Shown here: positions 10,204 through 21,124 of the stretch, in pieces
Layout of the letters: each line of letters starts with the position of its first letter
Numbering within the stretch: position 1 is the stretch's first letter
Assembly: GCA_030247845.1 (NCBI GenBank)
Contig: JAPDRP010000029.1
Coordinates: 372,001 to 436,000, forward strand
Direction: 5' to 3'
Length of the DNA stretch: 64,000 bases
From: Coniosporium tulheliwenetii
Lineage: Eukaryota; Ascomycota; Dothideomycetes
Position numbers and translations under genes: made by a program
Notes under the pieces: generated by a model
The model's input: only the letters and a program-made list of their open reading frames with translations
Told to the model about the DNA's origin: nothing
Database searches by the model: none

Positions 10204-10978
10204 TTACAACATCTCTTCCCTCACCTTTCCCAGTGGCGCAGCCCTCGCCGCATCGACCTCCTCATCATCGATGCCTTCCGACTTGGGATGACCGGCAACC
10301 TTGTGCATCATGGCGTCCATCGGCGGGATCTTGGCGCCCTCCAGGACTTCGTCGCGGCCTGTCACGCCTTGGGTGTCGGCGTGAGGCATGGGATGTTGGT
10401 ACTTGCCTGTCGATGGGGATAGGAGGGTTAGTCAGGGGTATGAAGACTGCGGGTTGTTTGAGAAAGGGAGAGAGGTAGAGTGTTGGAGGAGACGGCGAAT
10501 GACGTGGGCATGAGAGAAAGGAGAGCAGCGAGTAGACGGAGGGGGAAAAAGGCTTGAGTGACAGAGCCAGAACCAGTCCCAGCCCAATCCATCACAGCAC
10601 ATACAGTCACATCCCTCCTTCCACCCTTCCATCCGCATCTTCATACTGCCCCATCTCCAAATCGCCAACACAGCACTCATCAGAACAACAACAAGGACTC
10701 ACCTTTTCCACCCAGCGGAGCAATCCTCGCAAGGTCGATATCCTCGTTGTAGCCGGCAACGCCGTGCTCCGACGTGTCTTTTGGGACGCCGCGTTTGATC
10801 TCGGAGTCGAGGGGCGCGATCTTGGTTCCGGAAATATCCTCGTCGCTGCCCACGCTTCCTCTTCGCCTTCACGCCTCGAAAGAGGCTGCGTTAGCTGGAT
10901 TGTGGGGATTGTGGGGATTGTGGGGTGGGGCGGGGTGGGCTGGGGTAGCGGACGGGAGAGAGGGACGCACGTGGACAT
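10204..10978 (-). CDS. small conserved-looking three-exon gene, function unknown
   Basis: This gene is only visible after splicing. Exon 1 is 10,978-10,971 (ATGTCCAC). Intron 1 starts GTGCGT, has branch GCTAAC and most plausibly ends at 10,867, although four nearby AGs are possible acceptors and those ending at 10,867 or 10,861 keep the frame. Exon 2 (to 10,702) encodes GSVGSDEDISGTKIAPLD, DTSEHGVAGYNEDIDLARIA and ends APLGGKG. Intron 2 is 10,701-10,407 (GTGAGT, branch ACTAAC, end GACAG; 295 nt). Exon 3 (10,406-10,204) encodes KYQHPMPHADTQGVTGRDEV and EGAKIPPMDAMMHKVAGHPK and ends GKVREEML. The product is about 120 residues, acidic, with no signal peptide or membrane segment. The motif K-I-A/P-P-L/M-D and the ending A-x-x-APLG occur in both halves, suggesting an internal duplication. 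I do not recognise the family. Confidence 0.7.
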
Positions 10979-11368
10979 CTTGGTGGTTTGACGGTGGTTG
11001 TAGGATGTGGATTTGGAGTGGATAATAGCAGCTGGTCGCTCAGTTGATAACTGCTTGAGATATTGGCTTCGAGGTGAATTCGTAGATGTGAGGTTGAGTG
11101 GTGGTTGGTTTCAGCTTCGCATACTTGAAATAAGGTTGTCTGGGGTGCCTCCCCTCTCTCCACCTGCTAGCATCACGAAGCCCTAGACGCCTCGTGACAT
11201 GTGTCAAGCAAGGGTTGGAAGTCACGATTAACTACCGATTCACATGTATTCACACTCGGATTATTGGCCTCAGCGAAATCAATATCCGCCTTCAGACCTG
11301 AGCTGCTGCTGCTCCAGTCTCGGTTCGAGACATGGGGCACTGCTGCTTAGTCAGCAGGGCGGATGTAA

Positions 11369-12169
11369 CCACCTCCATCGCAAAACAACTCCTCCCAACC
11401 AAGGGTTGCAGACCCGAACCAGCTTCTGGGTGTGAACATCGACCTGTCCAGGTGCAGCAGCCAAATGCCCGCAGACACAGCTGAGATCAAGCGCCTAGTC
11501 ACAACAGCTCTGCACGCCCATCAAGCGACAAAGGAGGTAAACCCGACGGCAATCATCAAGACGAACCGAGACCTCCACCGGATCAGAGTCATCGTGCGGA
11601 GCGAGAAGGAAGCCGAGCTCATCCGCAGCCAGCCACAGTGGCTCGAGACTCACTTCAGAGGAGGGCGCTTGCGGGGCGAACAGTGGTATCCCATCAAAGT
11701 CGATCGGGTCGACAAGCTCAAGATCATGAACGAAGAACAGACGGGCATCCGGGCCGGCCTTGAGAAGGACCTAAGTCAAGAGAATAAAGTAACAATCATG
11801 AGGATCGCCACGTTGGGCAAGCCGGCGACCCACAAGCTCTATTGTTCCATTGTAGTGTATCTGAAGAAGAAGGAAGATGCTGAGCGATTGCTCAATGACA
11901 GAATCATGACGGTGTCTGCTGAGGCAGGCTTCACGTCCGCATACGAGTACAGGCCGAGGGTCACGCGCTGTTTCAACTGTCAAGAGTATGGCCATCAAGC
12001 TTTCCGCTGCCAGAAAGCTCAACGTTGCCTGAATTGCGCCGGCGCCGGCCATGCGAGTTGCGCAACCGAGAGTCCCCAATGTGTCTCATGCCGTGGCCCA
12101 CACGCAGCGGATGACCGAGGATGCCCGATATACCGCGAGCAGCTACGACGTCTATTCCGCACCCCATGA
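11369..12169 (+). pseudogene. LINE-C ORF1 (Gag-like RNA-binding protein), 5'-truncated
   Basis: The frame opens after a TAA at 11,366-11,368 with no start codon at the family position; the first in-frame ATG is well inside. It aligns with the second half of the LINE-B ORF1 (QWYPIKVD versus QWFRVKVD; the EENKVT..R-like block; the YCSIVVYLKKKEDAERLL block). Two or three zinc knuckles follow: CFNCQEYGHQAFRC, then CLNCAGAGHASC, then CVSCRGPHAADDRGC. Such proteins bind the element RNA and form the retrotransposition particle. The N-terminal half seen in LINE-B (coiled coil) is missing, which fits 5' truncation during target-primed reverse transcription. The stop TGA overlaps the ORF2 start as ATGA. 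Confidence 0.8.
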
Positions 12170-15100
12170 ATAGGGAGTTCAAGGTCTTCCAGCTGAATGT
12201 GCAAAGACGGAAAGAAACACTATGGAGTGTTCTCAACGACGAAGCTATGAGAGGAGTAGGAGCAATCTTGATATCCGAACCGAACTGCTTTGTCATGGAA
12301 AAGCAACGGCTGATGCCATCACCGGTCCACCATGCAGAATGGGTCCCGATTCTTCCTTCCACACATACCGGGGAGTGGCCGTTCGTCAGGAGCATGATCT
12401 GGATCAATCGGAGGTTCCAAGCGTCACCGGTCCCCATAGCGTCTCCGGACCTTACGGCAGCATCGGCGAGAATAGGGAATAGGGTAATCCTTATCGCATC
12501 GGTGTACATCCCCCGAATGGGAAACTCGCCGCATGAGTCGGAATCAGCCCTCAGGCTCAGGCTTGGCCTGCTACGGCAAGCGATCGAGGAGGTGCGGCGG
12601 CAGAACGGGGAAGAAGCCGAGCTGGTGATAGCGGGTGACTTCAACAGGCACGACCAGCTGTGGGGCGGCGATGTCGTGGGCACAGGTAGTCGCCAAGGAG
12701 AGGCGGACGCCATCGTGGAGTTTATGCACGAAGTAGGACTACGGAGCCTGTTACCACGGGGGGCGACCACGTGGTCCAAGGACCATATGGAAAGCACGAT
12801 CGACCTCATGCTGGCATCAGGTCGACTGGCCGACGAGCACCTGTTGTGCCGGGTCGAGGAAGTCAGCCATGGGACAGATCACCAGCCCATCATGACCTGC
12901 TTTGACATAGCGTACCCGCCGACGGTACTGGCGCGGCGACGATGCTACAAAGACGCAGATTGGGATAAGATCCGGGCGGAGGTATCGCTAAGGCTACAGA
13001 ATCACCCGTTGGACATGGGCAGGCAAGGCGTACAAGCATATGCATGCCAACTCACACGCACAGTGCAGGATGCGGTGGCAAAGCATGTGCCGTTCGCGAG
13101 GCCTTCGCCATGGGCCAAGGCATGGTGGACGAGAGAGCTTACGAGCATGCGAGCCGAGTGCACACAGGCCCACAAGGCAGTGCGCCGAGCGGTGCGCAGT
13201 GGCCAACCGCACCGGGATCTGGTAGACAGGCATCGCCAGCTCGTGCACGAATACCACAAAGCCATCCGGGCACAGAAGAGAGCCCACTGGAGGACCTTTC
13301 TAGCCGAGCACACAAACATCTGGAAGGCGGCACAGTACCTCCATCCGGGACAGTCGGAGGCTGGTGCAAAGATCGCTTATCTACAAAGGCCAAACCAGGA
13401 GCGGATCACTGATAGCCACGATATGGGCCAGCTGCTTCTCGAAACCTTCTTCGCATCACCGCGACCCCGGACGCAGGATTGCGAGCAACAAGGGACGCCG
13501 CCCGGCCCACTGCCCCGCCGGCTCTCAGCAGAACCCATCACGGCCGCGGAGGTGAAGAATGCCATCTTTGGAGCAAAACCGAACAAGGCAGCTGGCCCGT
13601 GTGACCTCCCTGCCTTGGTCTGGCAGCAGCTCTGGCCGGTTCTTCACCAGCACCTGGTCGAGCTGTTCCAAGCGTCCGTCGCGACTGGCCAAGTGCCGGC
13701 GATCTGGAAGGAGGCGAAGATCATCCCGTTGAGGAAGCTGGACCGCGGAGACTATACGCAGCCCGACGCATACAGGCCGATCTCGCTGCTGTCAAGCCTT
13801 GGCAAGGCGTTGGAAGCAGTCATTGCCACCCGAATATCCTACCACGTCGAGAACGGTGACCTTCTCCCGGCGAGCCATTTCGGGGCGCGCAGAAGGAGGA
13901 GCGCTGAACAGGCGCTCATGGCACTAGTGGAGAGAGTCCACTTCGCATGGAGAGAGCAGCGCGTGGTCTCTCTGGTCAGCTTCGACGTGAAAGGGGCGTA
14001 CAACGGGGTGGTACCAGAAGTGCTCCTGGACCGACTTCGTCAACGCAAGATCCCCGAGGAGCTGGTCCGGTGGGTTGGCGACTTTTGCGCCAATCGACGG
14101 GCCGAGATGGTGGTGAACGGATATAGGACGGCCTCGACCGCGCTGCCTCAGGCAGGACTACCGCAAGGGTCGCCGCTCTCACCCATCCTCTACGTCATAT
14201 ACAACGCAGACCTCGTGGACAGACGGATCGACACGCATGGGGGTGCCATTGCCTTCGTGGACGACTACTCTGCATGGGTGACCGGGCCAGTGTCGATAGC
14301 AACACCGCCGCGATACAATCTTTGGTGATTCCCAGCGCGGAGCGGTGGGCTGGAGAGAGCGGGGCATGCTTCGAAGCGAAGAAGACTACTTTCATCCACT
14401 TTACAAGGAGCGTAGCAAAAGCAAAGCAGACCACGTTGAATGTTGGAGGTCAGATGATCCGATCGTCGGGAAGCATCAAGCTCCTAGGGGTCGTCCTAGA
14501 TGCAAAGCTCCTCTTCCACGAGCACGTGGCCAGAGTTGCTAAGCGAGCTCATAACGCCGCTCTGGCCCTGCGCCGGCTACGAGACATGGGCCCGCGCGCG
14601 GCCCGCCAGGTGTATACGGCAGCAGTAGTCCCGACGGTGGACTATGCGTCCAACGTGTGGGCCACTAAGCTCACAGGGAAGGACGTCCGGCTGCTGAGCC
14701 AGTCGCAACGGGTAGGGGCGCAAGCCATCATCAAAGCGTTCTCTACCACGGCGCTGAAGACGGCCGAGCTGGAGGCGTCGATCACGTCGCTCAGCGCTCG
14801 ACTTGCCGCTAAAAGGACACGGTTTTGGATAAGCTCACACACGCTCGATCGAAACCATCCGTTCTGGAACATGAAGCAACTTATCAGAAGAGTCTCTCGG
14901 ACGCGCTCACCGCTTTGGAGGATTAGTGAGGAATGTAAGAACATAGACGTGTCAGACCTCGAGACGATCAAGGCCTTCTGTTGCCCGCCGTGGTGGGCCG
15001 GAGCTGAGGTTATTATTGAGGAACGGGCAAGGGCCATTGCGGCGGCGAATGATAGGCCGACTGGAGCATTGTACTGGTTTGTGGACGGGTCGAGCAAGAG

Positions 15101-15746
15101 CGAGGGCGTGGGGATAGGACTTGTGTGCGCCAACGGCACGCGACCGTGGGAGCACGCGGCACGGCTAGGCAGTTCGGAAGACGTTAGCATCTTCCAGGCG
15201 GAACTAGTGGCGATCCGAAGGGCAGTCCAGTTCACAGCAGAAGCGGCCGACGTGCTCCGAGAACGGGTGGTGCACATCTTTTCGGATTGCCAGGCGGCCC
15301 TGCGAGCGCTCGCCAACCCAGACGAGCGTAGCGGGCAGCAGATTGTCGGTTCCTGCCTCGAGGAGATCGATAGTCTCCAAGAAACATATGGAGTCCGCAC
15401 GCTCCTGCGATGGATACCCGGTCATTCCGGCGTTGAGGGGAACGAAGCGGCACATAAGCTAGCTCAAGAAGCGACGCGATATCCTGCCGGAGAGGCGGGA
15501 GACGTGACACGGTTGAGGACCGTGACCTTACGCAAGGCGAGACAGAGTGCGAACCAAGAGAGTACTACGCGATCGCTTCTATGCCGACACACCCAACACA
15601 TCGACAAGGCTGCGCCGGGTCCGCATGTATACGAGCTTTACAGTCGACTTAATGCAACAGATGCCGCAATCCTGGCCCAGCTGCGGACAGGGAAGAGTCG
15701 GCTCAACTCATACCTGGGTCGATTCGGTGCTGCGCCGTCGGTTGAG

Positions 15747-15764
15747 CAGTGTGTCCACTAATCC
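15747..15764 (+). repeat. hAT left terminal inverted repeat
   Basis: CAGTGTGTCCACTAATCC, directly after the target duplication CGGTTGAG at 15,739-15,746. Confidence 0.95.
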
Positions 15765-16181
15765 GCCCGGGCGGCCTGGATTGAACGGTGCGATTGCCAA
15801 GAGCTGTCGATTGGTTTAGTCTAGAAGTATCTAGACAAACAGACGCGCGTTTCTAGTCCTTCCAGGGACTATATCGGGCATTTCCTGAGTGGTCTACAAG
15901 CTTCTGTGGTGCCGATCATGGTGTTGAGGCTATAGAGTTGACGTCAGTGGTGATATTCAGGGGTAGACCGGCAGAAAACGCAGGGCTCCAATTGGCCAGA
16001 AGCCAGGCGGTAACTACTGTCAGAATAGCTCACTTGGCAGAATATGGCCTCAGCGAATTTTGCTCTATGTACCTTCAGCTTCTACCCAACACAACGCATA
16101 TAAATATAGCCTCGATGGCTTCACAATGCAGCAGATTCAAGCCCTATATTATCGCATCGTTTAGAAATTTTACCAGCTACA

Positions 16182-18515
16182 ATGGCCGCTTCTACAACTC
16201 CTACAACCGAACTTTCCTCTCGCGATGACCTCACCCAGCTTCATGCCAATTCGGGCCTCCTACGAGAGCTCTATGAGCCACGTATACGCGATTCTGATGG
16301 CTATATCCTCAATTCGGAGGTGTTCGCTGGCTTCGACCTGATCAAGAAGCCTGTTGGACCTGTAAAGAAGCCTCGTTCAAGCCATATCTGGCACCACGGC
16401 TTCACCGTGCAGAATCGGGTCAATAAGCGGCTATTTTGGGCATGCCGTTACTGCAACGATCAGGCCAGAGTTACTAAGTACTGCGCGAAATCAACAGCTC
16501 ATGCAGCTGATCATCTACGACAGGCTCACCGTATTACTAAAAGAGGCCTCCAAGCTACAACTCACTCCATCGGCCACCGATTCAATCACGGAACCATCAT
16601 CGCCTGATGGGACTCCCCTCACCCTCTGCTCCGCGCCGCCGCCTCGATCGGTATCGGTTCTTCGCTCGAATGATTGAGATGATCATCAAAAACAACCAGT
16701 CCTTAGGTACAATCGTCTCAGATGAATACCTATCGGTTCTTCAAGTGGTGGCAGGTGGGGAGACCGATCTTAATGAGATTATGCCTCATAGTTCCACAAC
16801 GATACGGCGATGGATTATAAGGCTCTATTTAGGCCTCAAACGAACTATCCTTTCAAAACTCCAACGAGCCAAGAGCTGTATCAATATCAGCTTCGACCTC
16901 TGGACCTCCTCAAACGACCTTCCGCTCTGTGGCATCGTTGGCCATTCTATTAACGAAAACGGCAAATATACCTCGCTCCTACTTGGCCTTCCGATGCTCT
17001 ACGGTCAGCACTCCGGCATCAATATTGCAGCTGTCGTTACAAACCTTATTCGAACGTATAATATTGCCGATTCTCTTGGATACTTTATGCTTGATAATGC
17101 TCCAGCCAATAGCGTAGCGATTGAGGAGCTGGCAAAGACCTTTCGATTTAACGCAAAGCATAGGCGGCTACGCTGTGCCGGCCATATTATCAACCTCGTC
17201 GCAAAAGCGATGCTTATTGGCACGAGTATTCAGGCGTTCACTAACGTCAGTGGCCAAGAGATTGAGGATGCAGCTACAGAGCTTCAAAACGCCCACGACG
17301 AACGAGCTCTGATAGAGCAATGGCGGAAGAAAGGCCCTGTCGGCAAGCTTCATAACGTCGTACGGCATGTTCGTGGATCACCTCAACGACGACGACAGCT
17401 TTTCGAATCACTGCAGCGCCAAGAAGCTGAGTATGAAACGATCCTACGTGTCGTGATTGACGGCGGCGTACGCTGGAACGCCATGTATTACATGATTGAT
17501 CGCGCGGTCAAGCTGCATCAATCCATTCGCGCATACATTAGTAATGCATCGACCGACGACCCCGACTTGGCAGAGGATTACCTCACCGCTGATGATTGGG
17601 CCGAGCTTACTGAGATGAAGGAGCTGTTGAAGCCGTTGAAGGCCGCTACAATGGTCCTTGAGGGCAATGCCGTAGAGGGAGCAAAAGGAGCGCTCTGGGA
17701 GGTGCTTCCACAATTCGAGTATTGCCTCAATAAACTTGAAGGGAAGAAAGCACAGCTTCAACACCAAAATCGGGCCTCCGTTCGCCATTTTCGGGCATGC
17801 GTGAACCTAGCCTGGACCGTTCTTGATCGCTATTACCGCATCACCGACGATTCACCTGCCTACCGTGCCGCAGTAATCCTCCACCCGAGCCTCAAATGGT
17901 CCTTCTTCAATAAGCACTGGGCCGATCATCCTGAGTGGCTAGAAAACGCGCGTCAGGCCGTGCAGAATCTATGGAGCGAATACCGTAGCGCTTTCCCTAC
18001 ACCGCATCGCGCTCCGATACAATCAGATACACAGGCGGAGCAGGAGCGTGAGTTTCAAGAGTTTATGAAGCTGGACGATGACGTAATGGATGAATACCAC
18101 CACTATTGCTCTCAGCCTCGCGATTATTGTACCAATCCGATACAGTGGTGGATTGCCAGGGAGGAGCAATATCCACGACTCTCCCGCATGGCACTGGATT
18201 TGTTCAGCGTGCCGGCCATGTCTTCAGGTAAGTCAGCAGCTCTACACCGCTAGGTGGCGTCACTAACCGCTTTATATAGAATGCGAGCGCGTTTTCTCTG
18301 CAGCCGGCCGAGCGATCAATCCTACACGTCCCCGAGTTATCGAATCGACCGCGGAGGCTGTACAGTGCCTCAGGAGCTGGATACTACGTGAACAGGTGGA
18401 TATAGAGGCATATTTAAGAGATCACGGCGATGAGGTGTTCAGTAAAAGGCCTCTAGAAGATGAGGAAGAGGAGGGCGAAGAAGCTACAACAGATGATATA
18501 GATATTGATATGTAG
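16182..18515 (+). CDS. hAT transposase (BED finger, RNase H-like core, dimerisation domain)
   Basis: The transposase cuts and pastes the surrounding element. The ATG at 16,182 begins a BED-type zinc finger (SSHIWHHGFTVQ, C..YCNDQA, HAADHLRQAH). The frame then changes between about 16,560 and 16,620: the first part ends at 16,607 where the catalytic part opens, so either one base is missing or a small undetected intron lies there. The core shows INISFDLWTS, YFMLDNAPANS, LRCAGHIINLV and GGVRWNAMYYM. Exon 1 ends at 18,227; a 52-nt intron (18,228-18,279; GTAAGT, CTAAC, TATATAG) joins SVPAMSS to ECERVFSAAGRAI, the hAT dimerisation domain, ending with an acidic tail and a stop at 18,513-18,515. Apart from the frame change the gene has no stops, so the copy could be active or nearly so. 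Confidence 0.85.
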
Positions 18516-18656
18516 GTAGTACGGTTTTAATGAAAACCACATGCCAAGCATCACTATACAGACCAAACCAATCGGATTGTAGGACGATTGGTCAATCGCG
18601 CGCGCGATTTATTACTAATCAATCCGTTCAATGGATTCGCGCGATTGCCAAGGGTC

Positions 18657-18674
18657 GGATTGGTGGACACACTG
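18657..18674 (-). repeat. hAT right terminal inverted repeat
   Basis: GGATTGGTGGACACACTG, inverted match to the left end with a single difference, followed by the target duplication CGGTTGAG at 18,675-18,682. Confidence 0.95.
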
Positions 18675-18952
18675 CGGTTGAGTGCGACGAGTGCGGCGAG
18701 CCAGAGACGGTAGAACACTTCCTGATCCGATGCAGGAAGTGGACGGCTCAGAGGAGGCTACTAGCCCGTCAAGCTGGAGAGCTGGCGGCGAATGTGGCAC
18801 CTCTACTTGGTGGATGGGACGACTACAAAGATCGGAGAGGAAGGCTGTTGTGTGGGCCGAAGGAGAAGTGGAAGTCTAACCACCAGCTGGTTGCGGCAAC
18901 GATTACGTTTGTGAAGGCCACTGGACGGCTATGCCAGTCCGTGGGCATGTAG

Positions 18953-19202
18953 GGAGGCCCAAGAAGCGGGAAGGGGATACGAGGTGGTGTAATACGATTG
19001 ATCAGATTGAACATGACGATTCTCCTTTGTTCGTACTGCTCCTCTCGACTTTGCTTAGTCTGTTGTGCGTAGGAGGGGCGACTTGGCCCTCGACTGTGTA
19101 GCTACAAGATGGGCTAAGATGAAACCGGGTTGGCAGAATGACTCTAGCGACGTACTCTCAGCGTGTTTCCCTCATAGGCCTTCCGGCCTCAGGAGGTGTA
19201 GG
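18953..19202 (+). other. LINE-C 3' untranslated region
   Basis: Non-coding sequence between the ORF2 stop and the (AATC)6 tail. It contains the short palindrome AGGCCTTCCGGCCT near 19,176-19,190, which may form a hairpin just before the tail, where LINE reverse transcriptases recognise their RNA. Confidence 0.55.
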
Positions 19203-19226
19203 AATCAATCAATCAATCAATCAATC
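19203..19226 (+). repeat. (AATC)6 tail of LINE-C
   Basis: Six perfect AATC units end the element. Several LINE clades end in short tandem repeats instead of poly(A). On the right the sequence changes at once into LINE-B endonuclease sequence on the opposite strand. Confidence 0.8.
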
Positions 19227-19517
19227 GTGTGATGGACACGGCACTGGCGTGAACTTAAGGTCCTTCCTCACCCATATCATGGATCGGAACGGTCGTTTCC
19301 TTGGAGTGCAGTTTGCTATCGTGGGTAGGTATGCTGTGAACGTCGAGTGTTATATAGGTACGGTGACATGTTGGTTTCGGCTGTTCGTGAAACAGTAGGG
19401 TTCTTGAAGCAGCAGTATATGGAAGTCACTAACTGCCTCATCGTTGAGAAGGCTATGCTGTACAAGTTGCCGATGCGCCACGTTTGCCTAAAGGACGCGT
19501 AGTTCGCCCCTATTCAT
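19227..19517 (-). pseudogene. LINE-B ORF2 start (endonuclease N-terminus), truncated
   Basis: The ATG at 19,517 overlaps the ORF1 stop by 8 nt. The reading starts MNRGELRVL, then a TAG where relatives have Q, then ANVAHR and SLLNDEAVSDFHILLLQEPY, the amino end of an APE-type endonuclease, and later FRSMIWVRKDLKF. Additional stops interrupt it. It ends at the (AATC)6 tail of LINE-C; the rest of ORF2 is not next to it. Confidence 0.75.
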
Positions 19518-20916
19518 TCCTGCACGCTTTCAGGAGTTCTTTATATTCGGGACAGCCCTTATTGGCAACCTGGTGAGGCCCGCCACATACTGCGCATTCC
19601 GCTTGCGTCGCTGTACAGTCTGCTCTGACATGGCCTTCCTCGGCGCAGTGTCCACAGGTTAGCTTGTCCGCTTTGCATCGCACTTGCTTATATCCGTATC
19701 GTTAGCATTTAAAACATCTCTATAGTCGCTCTACTTAGATGAACTCGTTAGTGTATACGCCTTCCCCTCTAACCTCAATGCTCCGTTCGGCGAGGATTCG
19801 CCGGACGTCTTCTTTGTTTAACAGATAGAGTATAACGGAGCAGTAAGGGTTTAGTGGATCCGGTTTGCTGATAATCGAGAACTTGACAACATCGACCTTG
19901 TTATGCTTGGAGATGTCTTCTTTGGCTGCTTCTCGCTCGGTTATTCTGTCTTCCTTGGTGATTGCTTGTCGGCGCACATGATCTACTTTGACTCGGAACC
20001 ATTGTTCGCCCCACATCCGGGACCCTGGCAGTGCCCTCTGCAGCCAGTCTTGATACACCCTGGCTCTCTGTGCCTGTCCTTCCGTGGCAGTGACCACCCT
20101 GATCTTCCTCGACTCCCTGTCCATGCCCATTACTGCCTTGACTGTAACGTCCTTCGTCTGTTCATCCGCTTGAAGTGCTTCACTGATAACCTTCTTCATA
20201 ACCTGGAAGTTGCTAGTGTCATGGTGGCCCACATGTTTATTGAAGCTGATCGTGAAGCCTGCTGGCTCAGCTAGACTAGTTGGAGGAGTAGGTTCCCGAC
20301 TAGGGATGCTGCTGGATTGCGCTATGCACGACGGTTGGGTAGCTTCTAAGCTGGGCCAGTCATTGCTCACACCGGAGGTTGCCAGCCAGCTTCTGTAGCT
20401 GGCGGGAGTTAATGCGCCTAGCTGCTCGTTCAGTTGCTTGATCTGTTCTTTTAGTTGGTTCCTCTCGTTGGCTTCCTCACTAGCTTTCGCTTTTAGGTCA
20501 GCGATCTCCTGTCTGGCACTGTGTAACTCGCTCTGTATCTCATCCATCTTGCTCAGTACAGCAGTAAGGGCGTTTTCTGAGACCAACTGTTTCTGGATCC
20601 CTTTCAACATCTCAAGAGCTGCGACCACGGTGGAAGGGACGGATTCCTTCGACCCTTCCGCTGGCGCGTTGGATGACTGTGACGCGTCTGCTGCTTGCGA
20701 CGCGTCTTCTTGCGTCGACTGCAGGCCCCTGTGAAGTCTACGATAGTTCACCTCTACCTTCGCAGCACGAGCCCGATCTACTCTCGGAGCTTCGGTTGCG
20801 ATCTTGTTGGCCGGAGTTCTTGGTGAGGCGCTGGGCGCCATGTTATGGTGTGCTTCTTTACTTTCTCTACCGCTCAATGGCGCGCAACGCGCGGGCGCGT
20901 TTCGCTCGGAGCCCAC
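19510..20916 (-). pseudogene. LINE-B ORF1 (Gag-like RNA-binding protein), one stop
   Basis: From the ATG at 20,916 (or MAPSASPRTP at 20,841) the frame is open for 393 codons: an alanine-rich head, a long coiled coil (about residues 115-170, ALEMLKGIQKQL to IKQLNEQLGAL), a proline/serine linker and the conserved RNA-binding block (SRKIRVV, QWFRVKVDH, YCSVILYLLNKEDVRRIL). A stop at 19,735 precedes the zinc knuckles, which continue in frame-compatible sequence: YGYKQVRC, CGHCAEEGHVRADC, CAVCGGPHQVANKGC, ending LLKACRNE and TAG at 19,512-19,510. It is homologous to the LINE-C ORF1 but diverged, so a separate subfamily. The single stop and the missing first knuckle cysteines suggest recent inactivation. 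Confidence 0.8.
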
Positions 20917-21124
20917 GCGTTATACGACGCAGAATTTCTAGTGCTTGCTACTACAGACAATAGTAACTAGTCACGTAGGCCCACCCGAAAAAGCGGTCAT
21001 GACGCAGTATTACTAGGACACGCGCTGTCTTCAAGCAGCTCGACAAGATTGTACTAGTAACGTAAGCGACGGGGTGATGCAACAAAACTTTGAAAAAGCC
21101 CGAAACTTTTCAACTTACTGCGCA
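20917..21124. other. leader of LINE-B and pogo end
   Basis: Contains the 5' side of LINE-B (minus) and, at about 21,055-21,072, the sequence TAGTAACGTAAGCGACGGGG that resembles the leader of the pogo fragment at 5.05 kb and may be a pogo terminal repeat. Confidence 0.4.

Larger units (their letters stand above)
15747..18674 (+). mobile_element. hAT DNA transposon, complete ends, 2,928 bp
   Basis: The element has terminal inverted repeats of 18 bp (CAGTGTGTCCACTAATCC left; its complement with one mismatch right) and is flanked by the 8-bp duplication CGGTTGAG (15,739-15,746 and 18,675-18,682), the expected length for hAT. A motif GCGATTGCCAAG occurs near both ends, as a subterminal repeat. 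It sits in the ORF2 of LINE-C and carries one transposase gene in the same direction. Confidence 0.95.
12166..18952 (+). pseudogene. LINE-C ORF2: endonuclease, reverse transcriptase, RNase H; interrupted by hAT
   Basis: ORF2 starts at the ATG at 12,166 that overlaps the ORF1 stop. Domains in order: APE-type endonuclease (FQLNVQRR, AGDFNRHDQLWGG, STIDLML, SHGTDHQPI; 12,190-12,900); reverse transcriptase (AKIIPLRKL, PISLLSSLGKALE, FDVKGAYNGV, AGLPQGSPLSPIL and catalytic FVDD near 14,255); RNase H (FVDGSSKSEGVGIGL, SIFQAELVAIRRA, FSDCQAALRAL, WIPGHSGVEGNEAAHKLA; 15,070-15,470); C-terminal zinc finger (CDECGEPETVEHFLIRC). One missing base near 14,290 shifts the frame between FVDDYSAWVTGP and SVDSNTAAIQSL. 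The hAT element splits the gene after codon GAG at 15,746; the rest resumes at 18,683 in the same phase and ends at 18,952. Without hAT and the single-base loss the frame would be whole. Confidence 0.9.
11240..19226 (+). mobile_element. LINE-C, Tad-like non-LTR retrotransposon, 5'-truncated, hAT inside
   Basis: This is a non-LTR retrotransposon with a partial ORF1 (zinc knuckles), a full ORF2 (endonuclease, reverse transcriptase, RNase H, C-terminal zinc finger), a 3' untranslated region of about 250 bp and a simple-sequence tail (AATC)6 at 19,203-19,226. The 5' boundary is uncertain: ORF1 similarity can be followed left only to about 11,369. A hAT transposon occupies 15,747-18,674. The 3' end abuts LINE-B on the opposite strand. 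The GC content is high and there are no RIP-like stop codons, so the copy is fairly recent, though inactive. Confidence 0.85.

Noticed and set aside
19903..20734. Plus-strand frames within the LINE-B ORF1 region
   Set aside because: Antisense shadows of the well-supported ORF1 on the minus strand.
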